From Ashinkailepas kermadecensis (Eukaryota > Arthropoda > Thecostraca > Neolepadidae): a stretch of 64,000 nt of DNA. Under the pieces are notes generated by a model. It was not told the origin of the DNA. It worked only from the letters and a program-made list of their open reading frames with translations, and did no database searches. A program made the translations under genes and the position numbers. Location of the stretch: the NCBI GenBank assembly GCA_034440615.1, contig JAOTOM010002717.1, positions 1 to 64,000 on the forward strand, in the 5' to 3' direction. Positions 22,732 to 34,003 of this stretch are shown one piece after another (positions within the stretch are counted from its first letter, which is position 1; each line of letters opens with the position of its first letter).

Positions 22732-25047
22732 CAGACTTGTGCTCGACTCGAGTTGAATCGAGAATCGACTCATGAATCAATCGTTTTTGGATGAGTCGCG
22801 AGTTGAATCGATTCTTTTCCCCAAAACATATCTTGAGTCGCGAGTTGAATCACACCTTTCTTTTTTTTAAATGAGTTGAATCACGAGTCAATCATTTGAG
22901 TCTTGTGACTCAAATGCAAGTTATGAACAAATGATATAAAGCATGTATCTTTGTGAATAGTATGCCATGACACAAAGTAGGGAGTAAAAACACAGTATAA
23001 TTATTCATGCTTAGCATTACAATTGTCAACTTATCAGCTGCCAGTGAGTAAAGAATGAGTGGTACTTAAGTTATTTACCAAGAACGGATAACAATAACTA
23101 CAAATAAGTATGAATGTTAAGCTTGGTAATCACAATCAGTATCATGCATGAGTCAATCCTAGTGCCAGGAACACAATACAGAAATGGGATGTGATTGTGA
23201 AAAAAAAAATATAGAACCGAAACGCCCTGCACTGCAACAGGCATCTGCACTGAATAAAATTGCGTTGGTTTGTGTGACAAATAACAAACGTGTGCGTGTG
23301 ACAAATAGCAAACCCAAGGTACCTTTACTAGAAGGTAGATCGAAGTTGTCCTTCAAGCCCGCATGACGTCATTCAAAGTTTTTTAAAATATGGTATCAAT
23401 TTGGTTGCAGAAAACTTTTCTCAAATCATACGCAATGGTCACTTTAATTTGCTTCCTAGCAAATATATTTGTCTTCTACTCACCAGGTGAGTCGCGTTGA
23501 CCTAACCTAACCTAACCGGAAAACCAGAATCCTCCGAGGCAAATTTTTCGGCCATGACGTCATCAAATATATGCAACATTTTATAGGTAACTTTAGTAAA
23601 AATACGTACTAAACTTCTAGAAGTTTAGTAAATATTCATACTAAACACACCTCCCCTCTTAGTAAATATACATACCAAACCTTCGAGGATGTGTTGGACA
23701 GCACTGCCCTTGACGATTACAGCATCGCAAGGAATTTCCGGCATTCGTCGCGTTGTGGACGCGTCGGTTTGGGAGTATAAATTATCGGAAATAAATGTCG
23801 AATTGAGGCAGAAACATAAAGTTTTCGATGTCAGAGTATTAAATCGAGTGCATGAAGTGTTGAATTTCTTCTTTATCACTTCTATGACACACCAGGTACG
23901 GATAATTATACGCGATGTGCTACACTGCTATATTTGTAGAGTGAAGATTTTGATCGTTTATTTCTTTGCCAACTGAAAAGTAATCATTAGCGGAGAAAAT
24001 AAGTGGTCGCATCGTCATTTTTACGTTAAAATTCCGTGTATTCAAAATATAAATTTCAAAGAATCAAAATTTACCTTGATCTCCAATTATACCGGAAATT
24101 CAACCTCCGGATGAGAAAACAAGAAATAATTTTCTGGAGAGGATAATGTTCGGGATCCCAAAAATCTAGGATCAGACTATTTTTCCAAACAGGTACGCGT
24201 ACCTACCTACACTGGCATACAGTAGTTGTTGAAAAGTTTTTTTTTCTAGGCCAGCTAGACCCAGGGCATGATGCATTCTTCCTTGATGAACCTTGCATGG
24301 ATTATTGATGATACATGCATAATTGAACATTTATGTACAACACCACTGTGATCTAGGAATGCCCTCCTGAAGCTTGCAACTCGACTGAAACTCCTGCCAC
24401 TGGGGAGAAGAAGCTATGGCGCACTTAGCCCCCATGACTGTCCTTTCTTTCGCTCTTGAACGAGGGTAACAACTTGAACACGTAAAATGGAGGTAGGCCT
24501 ACCAATATCGGAAACAATCCCTTTATTTTGGAGGCGCTTGATGGTGAGCCTGCCGGAAATGGCACAGTGTTAGGCAGGACGATTATTACTGGGTCATTTA
24601 GGATACCCTTTCCTGAAGCTAAAGAATAGGTTTTTCAATTAGAATGTCAAAGTACCCTATATTGCCATAAAATATGCAAGATAGCGTAGAGAAAGTTGGT
24701 AAAATTGTGTGTAAAGCAATGGTGAAGGGAAATCTTCAAGCCCGCTACCAAACCAACTTCGTGGGGGCAACAAACCAACACAATTTTATTCTGTGCGGAT
24801 ACCTATTGCAGTGCAGGACCTGGGTGCTATGTTGAAGTTAGGTGATGTGTGGCAGGTATATATGATTCAGGTTGTGTATCATGCTGATGTTGATTGAAGT
24901 ATTATGCACTCATTGCTTTGCATATGCATTGACAACCATTCATCTCGTTAATGTTTTTGAGTCAATTACTTTATGCACATGCACATGCATTTATATGTAT
25001 ATATCCTATATACCAACCATTACAGTGCATGACGGATGATAAATAAT

Positions 25048-25227
25048 GTGAGGTGAAAACAAAGTTATAGCAAAAATAATATATTCAACAGATGTTTCGA
25101 TGTTAGAGCATCTTCGTTGGTGTCTAAATAAATACTAATTCCCTTCTTTAATTAGACACAGATGAAGATGCGTTTACATCAAACTGTCTGTCGAATAAAT
25201 TATTTTTGTTATAACTTTGTTTTCACC

Positions 25228-25231
<4 letters not shown>
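25048..25231. repeat. Nested inverted repeat, about 80-bp arms
   Basis: The left arm 25048-25127 and the reverse complement of 25152-25231 are about 80% alike, starting GTGAGGTGAAAACAAAGTTA at both outer ends with a 24-base spacer. It lies beside the (AT)n tract. Probably a small foldback or MITE nested in the hAT-like element. Confidence 0.75.

Positions 25232-25303
<72 letters not shown>
25229..25303. repeat. (AT)n microsatellite
   Basis: About 36 uninterrupted AT units. Confidence 0.97.
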
Positions 25304-25305
<2 letters not shown>

Positions 25306-25550
25306 GTGTGGGCAGTGCGCACTGAATCATATAGCTTATGAGTCTGATACCATTGAGTCGGATCTGAATCGATTCAAATTTATGTTTGAGGCGTGAGTCG
25401 AATCATGCCTTGTGAGCTCTGAGTCTGAATTGAGTCGAATCAATTAATTTTGACCTGCTCTGAATCATGAGTTGAATCGGATCCCAAGATCTATGAGTCA
25501 AATGTGAGTCGACTAAAAAAATTTGAGTGGAGCACAAGTCTGCCTGGGAC

Positions 25551-25930
25551 GAGCTAGTGTCGTACCTCGATTACGAGCAGCTCGACAGTGACTCAGACAA
25601 CGTGCACGAAACTTTATGCACGCGTACATCGCCGAGGCCTGGCGCCGGCCCGGCGGAAGCACGACGGCCACACGGCCTTCTTCACCGCCGGATGACGTCA
25701 TCACGTTCAGCCTCCGGGAGCCCGCGTACCGCGCATCGCCGTGGACCGGGCGGCACACAGCGACACTCGCCCGGCAGAGAGCGCCGTTCGGAAACATCGC
25801 GTGCGCCCTGCGCGTTTTTCCGACATCGCGGTTACACTGACCGCGAGTGCCGGCGTGCCAATGACCTGTATTTTGCATGCGGTTGCGCCTAGGCACTTAG
25901 CGCGCGACTGTCGCTGTCGTTCCTTCACGG
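25551..25930 (+). pseudogene. Gypsy-like Gag, nucleocapsid part with decayed zinc knuckles
   Basis: This continues gag after the insertion. Near 25796-25845 one frame reads CAFFRHRGYTDREC, a CCHC knuckle whose second Cys and His are replaced. It is followed by FACGCA and, one frame over, HLARDC, which together make a second knuckle of type C-x2-C-x-GHxARDC with a frameshift inside. Two tandem CCHC knuckles at the Gag C-terminus are usual for Ty3/gypsy and serve RNA binding. Confidence 0.65.
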
Positions 25931-26261
25931 TGTCCTTCCGGTGGCGGTGACGGATCTGTCCGTTTGGTTCTTGTACACTGCTGCGCGAGACCGCCGCGTC
26001 CGGTTGCTGAGACGGAGTGTAAGACGTCCGACTGGTCCGACCCAGCCAGTGCCGTGGAGCGGTACGGGATTCGAGACGCCACCGCTGCAGGGGACGCGGC
26101 CGCGCACCCAGACTGTCGGGAAACTGATTGGTTGCACGGCCCAGACCGGGCCAGCTGCTGCGACCGATTCAACCGGGAGTTCTGCGCACTGAGTACGTGT
26201 TCGCATCTTCTGTTCGGCCGCAACCGATTCTACGCGCGACCGTAAGCGTCTGTGCTCGGCG

Positions 26262-26560
26262 TGCATCCTGAGTCCTGGACACTGATTCCGGACGCTCCAT
26301 GATCGCGCAGTTCTTGATGGACGAAAGTGCGACTCGGCCGTGCTCGGAGGTCGTTCGCGCGGTTGGTGGCCACGTGATGTGCCCAATTGGCTGTGTAGAC
26401 GTCATGGTGGATTTACACGACGTGAAGCTTGGACTCGCGAACTGCATGATGCTTGATGCGAACCTTGCAGCGGCTGACATCATGACATCATCATCGGCTG
26501 CGACGCGATATAATTGCAAGGGCTACGCCTTGATCTCACGCGACGTTCGGTCTCCGGCCG
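26262..26560 (+). pseudogene. Retropepsin-like domain, first of two (partial)
   Basis: TDSGRSMI near 26275 stands where the active-site D-T/S-G of an aspartyl protease would be. About 40 residues later MCPIGCVDVMVDLHDVKLGL and DANLAAADIM...RYNC follow the order of the flap-to-C-terminal half ('PIGxxxVxVxLxG...DANLxxDIILGxDxLxRY'). The ILG core is mutated. If correct, this is a protease-like domain additional to that at 27340-27660. The alternative is a tandem remnant from a recombination event. Confidence 0.45.
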
Positions 26561-26825
26561 ACACGCTGATGGATCGCGGTGGTTGATGTGGCTGCCGCTT
26601 GGAACGCGCGACTCTACATGTGCATACTTCACCAACTTGCCGTGCCATTCGACGCATGACGTCACCGTCGCACCGCTGGGGATTCGGTTGCGTTGCCCCG
26701 TGCGTTCGTTTCGCAACCGGCATGTGAGTTGTGTCGTGCAGTACCGCGCCAGTTAGTCTTCAATGGCTGCGCCCCGAGTGTGCCCTGCTTGCAGCCCATC
26801 GACGGGATCCTCGACTCCGTCACAC

Positions 26826-27160
26826 GATGCTAATGGATGCGATTAAATGTACACCAGCCTGCTGCAAACCACGATCTCCGCGTTAGGCTAATCGACGACG
26901 CTCTCCGTTCGCCAGGGGTATACGGACTGAAACCCGATCGGCCCGTGAGTCAGGCGCTGCGCCTGATGCGCCTTCCCGGGGAGCCGCTGGCCATCGAGTT
27001 ACTTGCCGTATTTGCACGCCTGTACGACTTGAAGGTACTTGTACACTTCGGGCCTGCGAATCCCATGCCATTCTGCTGCGCGCCCCACAATAAACACGGC
27101 AATATTCATTTGCACTGTCTGGGGGTTATCCATTCCAATCTCCTCGCGGAGCGCGGAGCG
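26826..27160 (+). pseudogene. OTU-like cysteine protease domain in Pol (degenerate)
   Basis: DANGCD, a stop, then MYTSLLQTTI at 26826-26873 resembles the OTU catalytic block 'DGxCLFxSL'. After a frameshift comes GVYGLKPDRPVSQALRLMRL, then PGEPLAIELLAVFARLYDLK, VLVHFGPANP and LHCLGVIHSNLL. The last block provides the terminal His in the position of the OTU 'HYNxL' motif, and the 'W/PGxxxELxAxAxLYxxxVxV' block also fits. OTU proteases are known in some arthropod retroelements. The evidence here is motif order only. Confidence 0.5.
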
Positions 27161-27339
27161 CGGCTCGCTCGATCAACATAACCCACTGCTAGCGGCGTAC
27201 TTCATAGATGAGGAACGCGCACACGAAAACATGGCTTTGTGTGCGCCGCTGCCACACAAGCGGGACACACTCAGCGACCACGACACACGAGAGTTCGCAA
27301 ATCCCAGCTGTGAACATATGCATGGCTCACGCTGCTCGA

Positions 27340-28710
27340 TAGCTGTAACTTGTAATAGCAGGGTGGTCTGCGTTCTACTAGATAGCGGCGCAGCTGTTAG
27401 TTTGTGTAGCGCCGACTCACTGAGGCGCGTGCTAATCACAGATGCGGACATTCGCTGCAACAATATTTTGCTACGAGGTGTCTCTGGATCAACGTTCGGC
27501 GCCGAGTACGCCGAGGCCGACGCTGTGCTGGCGCCCGGAATGACGCCACTCCGTGTGCCACTAGTGATTGATCGGAGTGATTCGTTTGGTCATTCCTTGC
27601 TGCTCGGCGCGCGAACTTCCTGCAGGTAGCTGGTGCCATCATCAATTTGAGACGGTGCGAGGTCACCTGCGCGGACTGTGTTGTCCCCCTGCTCGAGGAG
27701 CGACAGGTACCAGACAACTTGATAGGGCTCGCACAAATACACCGCGTGCCGGACGATACGACCGTGCGTGAACATCAGCAATTCAATGGCGTGATCCGAT
27801 CGTTGGCGCACCACGTTCGGCCACGAACGAATAGACGGGATCTGCCAGCACAACTTCGTTACTTCCGGCAGCACTGGAAGCGGATTAGCGTGACTGATGA
27901 ACTAGTGACGTATCAACACATGGAGCATGACTGCGTGCCTGTGTTTTCCCGCGACTGGCTTGCTGAGCTGATCGGAACTATGCAACGCCGAAACCGCGCA
28001 CACCGGCCATGACAAGCTTGTCGACTTGGTCGGCCGGTGAGTTTTTTGCCCGGGTGCGAGCAACATCGTGGCCGACATGGCCGGTGCCCGCACTAAGTGC
28101 CAGCCTCTAAAGCCGTCTGCGCAGATAAACCAACCACCAACACTGCGAATCGAGGTGAGCGTGCCATTCGTGCTAATGGTGCAGATCTGGTTCTGTTCCC
28201 TCGCACCGGACGTGGATATATCGGCTGCTTGGTTGTGGTTGACCACGCCTCCAAGTTTAGTATCGCTGTACCGATTCGTCCCAAGTCGTCGCCAGCGCGT
28301 GCTTCCTGTTGTGGCGTTCGAGCAGCGCGTGCTTCCTGTTCTGCGTCCGGCGGTCCGTTGTCTGACTAACGGCGGCGAGTTCTGCGTATCCGAGTTCGAG
28401 GCAATGTTGCAGCGATGGAGCATCAACTACGTTCGCTCCACGCCACTGCGCGTCCAGTCATGACGCGGTGAAGCGCTTGAACCGCACGCTTGGGCAGTTC
28501 ATGCGCATGCTGGACGGTGCGCCGGGCGACTGGGACCTGCGCCTGCCTCGTGCTCTTTCGGCGTACATGCCGAGCTGGGTGTGTCGCCGGCTGCGTACCT
28601 GCTGTCACAAGACCAGCGATATCTCGTGCGTTCCAGTAACGACGCAGTGTGAGTGGCGCATGGGACACCCAAGCTTCGCACAATTCCGCGCTGGTGACCA
28701 CGTGAAGTAG
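27340..28710 (+). pseudogene. Retropepsin fused directly to integrase, no RT between
   Basis: VVCVLLDSGAAVSLCSADSL (27360-27420) is a canonical retropepsin active site (DSGA). RVPLVIDRSDSFGHSLLLGA and, after one frameshift, FLQVAGAIINLRRCEV form its C-terminal end. The same frame then runs without a break into VPLLEERQVPDNLIGLAQIH and LPAQLRYFRQHWKRISVTDE, the usual lead-in to integrase. The zinc module follows at about 27980-28090 (AHTGHDK; the C-x2-C reads R-T-K-C). The core is at 28170-28500 (GADLV, VVVDHASKF). In the core LTNGGEF lacks the second catalytic Asp, and VKRLNRTL has Lys for the catalytic Glu. Confidence 0.75.
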
Positions 28711-28719
28711 GCACGGGCA

Positions 28720-29111
28720 ACTTGTTAGCCAGCAAGTTTGAGCGTCGCTACAACGGCCCGTTTACGGTAACGCGGGTGAATGCTAATGAGGTGACCTACC
28801 AAGTCAAGGATGGAGATGGCCGTGTAATGCGCGCCCACCATGCACAGCTGGAAAGTGGAAGAGCGCGCCAGCGTATCCATAGAGAGCGTCTTGGCGCGTA
28901 CGTGGCCCGTTTAACTGGACGGCCGGCGAGACAGGGAGCGAACAGGGAGCGGCATCTGAGCAACTGCGCGCGCCACAGCGGTTTGCGCCGTTGCCTGATC
29001 CGTCGCATCAGGCTGCGCCACAGCGGTTTGCGCCGTTGCCTGACCCGTCGCATCAGGCTGCGCCACGCGAGGCGTCGCAGCAAACGACGCCATCTCTGCG
29101 CTCTTGTCTGT
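28720..29111 (+). pseudogene. Integrase C-terminal GPF/Y module and Pol tail
   Basis: ASKFERRYNGPFTVTRVNAN then VTYQVKDGDGRVMRAHHAQL is the GPF/Y module of Ty3/gypsy integrases, which helps multimerisation and targeting. Beyond it, one frame has a 15-residue tandem repeat APQRFAPLPDPSHQA (28970-29014 and 29015-29059) and ends at TAG at about 29111. The tandem repeat is in frame and unit-exact at 45 bp, apart from one substitution. Confidence 0.75.
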
Positions 29112-29149
29112 AGTCACCGCGGCCCACCGGGTAGAAGACAAATGGGTTA

Positions 29150-29421
29150 TTTTCGCATCCATAATTATAGCAAGTTACCTTCAACATTATGGAATTACAT
29201 ATGCTATCTGTACATCTCATGGCGCATTGCTAAAATAGTGGTTTTTCGTCAGATGTGAGATTTCCAAACGAGTGCAGTGGGATGTCAAATGTGCCATGGC
29301 AGCCTGCCAATTAATGTATCGTTGCAGTCATTGCAGTAAGTTCAATTCTGAGCCAATAGTGTACTTATAAGTGCATGCTTTTTTTTAGGGACACCTAATA
29401 TAGTGATGCCTCAGCTAATGA
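29150..29421. other. No gene or LTR seen
   Basis: AT-rich sequence between the gypsy-like remnant and the next transposon. I found no match to the region before gag that would mark a 3' LTR. Confidence 0.4.
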
Positions 29422-29736
29422 TAACACTGGATTACACATTTCTTTTTTTTGTAAGTTGTCTGTTTTTCAACTGATTTAGGACAATTTTGCACCGATGAAT
29501 CCGAAAATGACATCCGTTTCTCTCGATCAGGTCAGGTTTTTGTGCTAAGTTGATTTGAAAAAATCCATTAAAAAAATGTTTTCTAACACAATTTATTAAT
29601 TAAATGTTACAAACATCGATTACTGTAAATTGAATAGTAGACATTGATAAAGGTAAGTACATGTAAATTGCATGTTACGTCATCATTGTTCAAAATTCAG
29701 GGCTTGAACTTCCGTTTATTCGAACCCCTAGAATGC

Positions 29737-31261
29737 TCAGCGGCAGGGATGTCTCTTCAGAGTCCAACAGTAATCAGCCATCATGACTGCACCCCAGCGT
29801 CCCTGATACCTGGTCTCCATCTCTTTCATGTCCTGATGGAACCTCTCCCCCTGCTCGTCGCTCATTGATCCCAGATTCTCAGGAAACCGATCCCTATGTG
29901 AGAATAAGTAATGCATTTTGATGCTCATGTTGCATCCGAGGTTTCTGAAAGCAGTCAGCATATTGGTGACAAGTTCTGCGTAGTTCCTGGACTTGTTGCC
30001 AAGAAAGTTCTTCACGACCAGAACAAAAGCCTTCCACGCTTCCAGTTCCACTTCGTTCATTGAGTTTTCAAACTATGGATCTCTGATGAGCTGACGGATT
30101 TTATGACCGTCAAAGATGCCAGCTTTCAGCTTCTCCATGGTCAATCCTGGAAAAGCCTGGCACAAGTAAGTGAAGCAGCCACCATCCTTGTCCAGAGCTT
30201 TGATGAACTGCTTGATCAGGCCGAGCTTGATGTGCAGCGGTGGGAAGAGTATCCTCTCTCTGTCCACCAGAGGGTTGTTGGTGACGTTCCTTGCTCTGCA
30301 AGGCACCAATTCCTCCCGCACAGGCCAGTCCTTCTTCGTGTAATGCTGAGCAGTGTCCCTACTATCCCACATGCACAGAAAGCATGGGTACTTGGTGAAC
30401 CCGGACTGTTGTCCCAACAAAAAGTTCACCATCTTCAGGTCAACACAAATAAACCACTCATGCTGATCATAACGAATTTTCTCCAGCACATACTTCACCG
30501 CTTCATACTTCTCCTTCAGTGTAGTCGAGTGAGCGAGGGGTACAGAGGCAAACTGGTTGCCGTTGTGCAGCAGAACACATTTCAGCGATCGCTTGCTGCT
30601 GTCAATGAACAGTCTCCAATCTTTGGGTCCGTACTGTGGCACTCCAAGCTTGTGCAGAAGCTGCGCAATATATGTACAGTACACCAAGTCCTCTTCAGAT
30701 AAAAACGGAGGTACTCTTGATGCCTGTTGCGGTAGAAGGTGATGCGAGCACTATCAGAGAGGTTTTTTTCCCTTCAATCTGGATGCCAACAGTTCGGCAG
30801 AGGATTTTGACAAGCTGAGATCGCGAACTAGATCATTTAGCTCCTTTTGGGAAAAAGGATGTGGAGCATCATCGTCAAGAACCACTTCTTCTTCTTCATC
30901 TTCTTGAACACTGGAGGAATCTTCGTCACTAATGTCAGGAAAATCGCCAAAGACAGGTACTGGAATTTCATCACAATGAGCTACAGGACGACGTGCTGAT
31001 TGAAGATGAGGATACTTGAGGCAGCTCTGGTTCTTTCTGTTGATCCCAGTCACATCAATAGCGCAGAAGTAGCAGTCAGTGCCATGGTTTGTCGGCTCCC
31101 TCCAAACCATGGGAATTCCAAACTTCAGACAACTCTTATTGCCCTTGGTCCACTGACTCAGATACTCGGTACATGTCTTGCATACCATGTGTGGCGCCCA
31201 AGCTTTATCCTGGTCACCAAGTTTAATACCAAAATAAGCATGGGAAGCACGCTTTATGAAA
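29737..31261 (-). pseudogene. Transposon-borne gene of a widespread invertebrate family (putative transposase)
   Basis: An exon probably begins at 31261 after a TTATTTTACAG acceptor (minus strand). It contains MVCKTCTEYLSQWTKG, GIPMVWREPTNHGTDCYFCA (Cys pairs of likely zinc ribbons) and an acidic stretch. Downstream are CVDLKMVNFLLGQQSGFTKY, PCFLCMWDSRD, PPLHIKLGLIKQFIKALDKD and SDEQGERFHQDMKEMETRYQ. I recognise these blocks from a very common uncharacterised protein of arthropods and other animals. There are frameshifts near 30754 and 30710, a TAG at about 30072, and a late frameshift near 29757, so it is dead. Function as transposase is inferred from the flanking TIRs. Confidence 0.7.
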
Positions 31262-31372
31262 CTGTAAAATAATGAATATAAATAAATGAATGAATGGATA
31301 TGAATGAATGAATAAATAAATGAATGAATGAAATGAATATGAATATGAATGAGTAAAATAATGAAACTGTAA
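31255..31372 (+). repeat. AATGAAT/GAATATGAAT simple repeat
   Basis: Imperfect ATGAAT-type units just upstream of the putative splice acceptor of the minus-strand gene, probably within an intron. Confidence 0.8.
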
Positions 31373-31639
31373 AATATAAGTACCAATTAGTCATAAATTG
31401 GTGCATGTAAACTCTTCAGAGTTCGTTATTTCAAGAATTAAAAAGAATTTTGCATCACATAAAGCGAAAATACCCGTGCATGTAAGCAAAAACGTAAGAA
31501 ACAACATGTGGCCATAGCTCAAAAAGTTGACCTGATTGAGCAAAACCAATGTGATTTTTGGATGCAGCACATCAAAATTGTCCTAAATCAGCTAAAAAAA
31601 ACTTAGACAATAAATTTAGTGTTGGCCAGTGTAATGATT

Positions 31640-33250
31640 GGAATGCCATGGTATCAACAGGTGGCTTTGTTTAACAGACCGCATCATAGATAATCTGTAT
31701 CTGAAATTGTGCTGCAAGATGCTTGTGTATCACATTCTGTAAATGTGAGCATAAGCGTGCTACTTATACGAAACATATTCTTGGAAGCGAGACATGGAGA
31801 CTTCATAAGCACACATCAACAAGCATGGTATCGATACTTCCTTGGAAAGGATATCTATTCAGTGCTCAGAAAGTGGTGTATCCCACCGTATTTCACAAAT
31901 AATTTATCGCTGTCATGTCATGCTGATACCCCAGGCTACCAAGATGGGAGCTTCTGATGCTGCTATTATTAGTTTGACCATTAGTGGCGAACTAATTACA
32001 ATCGTGGAAGGATTTGGGGTGACACATCAGAATGTCCAAGCGTCAGAACGTCCAACAGCCAAAAAGTGTGTGATACGAGGCCCTTGGCCCTCGAGAACAT
32101 CGAACATCGTTGTCAGTCATTGGAGCTTATATTGATCAAGGATTTTCTGAGTGATGTTTTAATTCCGTTTGGAAAAATGAGGTAAGAATCCAGAAGAAAT
32201 GATGGAAGGTAGCCACCGATTTCGGATTCCAAAGCCTATAAGCGAATCTTGAATCGTGATAGCACTAATCAAAAGGAACTGATTAAGATGATGTCACCCA
32301 TATCTTTATATTTTCCCCATTTGTCACAGTTGTTCAATATCCTTTTGACACAACTGCTCTTGTCACATACCTCGATCGATGTACATTAATGCCACCAGTA
32401 CATCATGTTCTATCAGCAGGGATAATAGACTCACTTCAGGGTGAAAAAAAACATTACATGCACTAACAGGAATGTAGTAAAACAAAATGTTCCTAACCAC
32501 GGCACATCAATCGCCAAGATTATGCGAATCTTACCGATTTGAAAACTGCTCTGATCTATGCCATGTATTCTGATTTTCCTTTATGCGGATTTTTCATGTC
32601 CGACCCTAGAAATGAAACCTTTCGAGCCGACATAGCCATTAAAAAAATGTCGATGGCCCCTGTAGGTATCTCTTGGGCTGACCTTCTCATGACACAGGGC
32701 CCCCTCTGCATGACTGGAGAAGCACGTGCCCAGTGTGCCATCCTCTTGGCTGCGAGTACGGACGGCATTTTCAGACTTTGTTTTAAAGAGATAATAGTGA
32801 AATGATTGCGCTGATCTCTGTGATCCGTTGCCAGGCATTTCCGTTTGTTCGGTGTCGTATGTCGCGGCCGACAAGTATTGGCGATCACAGTGACTGCATC
32901 TATGCGTACAGTTGGTCAGAGTGCCTAGGTGTAGACTTATATTCTTCGTGGAGGCGGTGTCCCGTCCTCAAAAATTAACTTGTCGCATTCCAGTTTTGGC
33001 TTCGCAACGGCCCAATGCTAATGAACAAATGCATTCGCTTTTCTGTTAGATTAAAATACAAAATAATGTCTGGAATCTGAAAAAGGAGTGGCCGAAATCC
33101 GAGGTTTTTTAGTTGGTTGCTCGAGTTCATTGACACTTCAGCCTCCCCATATGTTTCGATGAAAAAATCGATACCCCTGTGCGTTCGCTTCCATTGACTG
33201 TTTTATATTTGCACTAGTTGCGTATGGTACGCTTACCATGATCAGTTCGA
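31640..33250. other. No recognised gene
   Basis: Frames at 31709-31957 and 32539-32888 show no motif I know. Nothing repetitive is obvious. Confidence 0.4.
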
Positions 33251-34003
33251 CCCGACGGTGCCACAAGAATTAGATGTTGCCAATCGGATTTTCAGCAACG
33301 CTGTACCAAATGGACGCGCTAACACTCCCCCCCCCGCCCTCTCCGACGAGGCACCACCTTTCCGTGATGGGGGATTGAGTGCCCTAAGGACCCGGAATCC
33401 CAGTCCATCGGTGAGCCGGCGAGGGGCCGGAATAGGAGTGCCTCACTCGTCCTTCCACCCATACGCTCCCATTCCAATGTCCATTCCATCTCGACATCCA
33501 TGTCCTTCACCTGGCCCTGCAACACTAACTATCCATACTATGAGCAGGTAGGACAACTTCCCCGGTCCTGCCCTCCAGCTCAGTTTTATCGGGGTAGTCG
33601 CGCTCCCTCGGCCCGCCCCCCGGGTTGACGGAGTCCTGGAGGCTGAGGTCCCCCGTCGCACGGTGCTAGTTGTGACGGGGGACCAACACGCCTCTTTGGT
33701 CCTAATATCCCGGAGGGGCGGGCGGGTCCGTTGGGCCCCATACGGGCCAAGCGACATGTCGCCTCAGGCCGAAGGTCTGGGCCCTGGTCCAGTGCCTGCC
33801 GGCCTGGCCGGCAGGGGTCAAGGGGTGGGCGGCGCTGGATCCCGGTCGGGGTGGTGAGTCTCTCTCCCGGCCGGGCGAAGGCGCCGCCTGTCCCGTATAG
33901 CTCCTCGGGCGCCTGGCGTCCTCCTGTCCGCGGGATCCAGGCGTCCCCCCAGTAGGGCCCCTATGTGGTGGGGCGCCCGAGGAGTTGAATGTAGCAACAC
34001 TAC

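Larger units (their letters stand above)
22732..25542. mobile_element. hAT-like DNA transposon, 2811 bp, inserted in gag
   Basis: The left end CAGACTTGTGCTCGACTC and inverted right end CAGACTTGTGCTCCACTC match 17/18. The 8-bp target CCTGGGAC is perfectly duplicated (22724-22731 and 25543-25550). TIRs starting CAG and an 8-bp duplication are hAT hallmarks. No transposase frame is visible. The terminal 200-250 bases at each end are full of GAGTCG, GAGTTGAATCG and GAATCG motifs on both strands, as expected of transposase-binding subterminal repeats. An AT microsatellite (25229-25303) and a nested inverted repeat (25048-25231) lie inside. Confidence 0.92.
22023..29141 (+). mobile_element. Ty3/gypsy-like LTR-element remnant lacking reverse transcriptase
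   Basis: Plus-strand order: gag (22023-22731, continuing at 25543-25930 after a transposon insertion), a retropepsin-like piece (26262-26560), an OTU-like domain (26826-27160), a second retropepsin (27340-27660) and integrase (27660-28860). No RT or RNase H block occurs anywhere, although both are essential in Ty3/gypsy Pol and normally lie between protease and integrase. No LTR pair was found. Base composition is GC-rich, unlike the flanks. All ORFs are broken. Confidence 0.8.
29425..31631 (-). mobile_element. DNA transposon with CACTGG ends and TAA target duplication
   Basis: Both ends start CACTGG (29425-29430; reverse complement at 31626-31631) and are flanked by TAA (29422-29424 and 31632-31634). 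About 50 bases inside each end, a 19-bp block is exactly inverted: CTGATTTAGGACAATTTTG at 29471-29489 and its complement at 31573-31591. Further matches follow inward (GATCAGGTCA type). A 3-bp duplication with CACTG ends suggests the CACTA/EnSpm group. It carries the broken gene at 29737-31261. Confidence 0.75.

Noticed and set aside
25513..26519. Antisense frames of 108-153 codons opposite the gypsy-like gag and protease
   Set aside because: Shadow frames in GC-rich former coding sequence; the plus strand carries the recognisable motifs.
32539..32888. Overlapping open frames on both strands (88-110 codons)
   Set aside because: No domain or coding bias could be supported on either strand.
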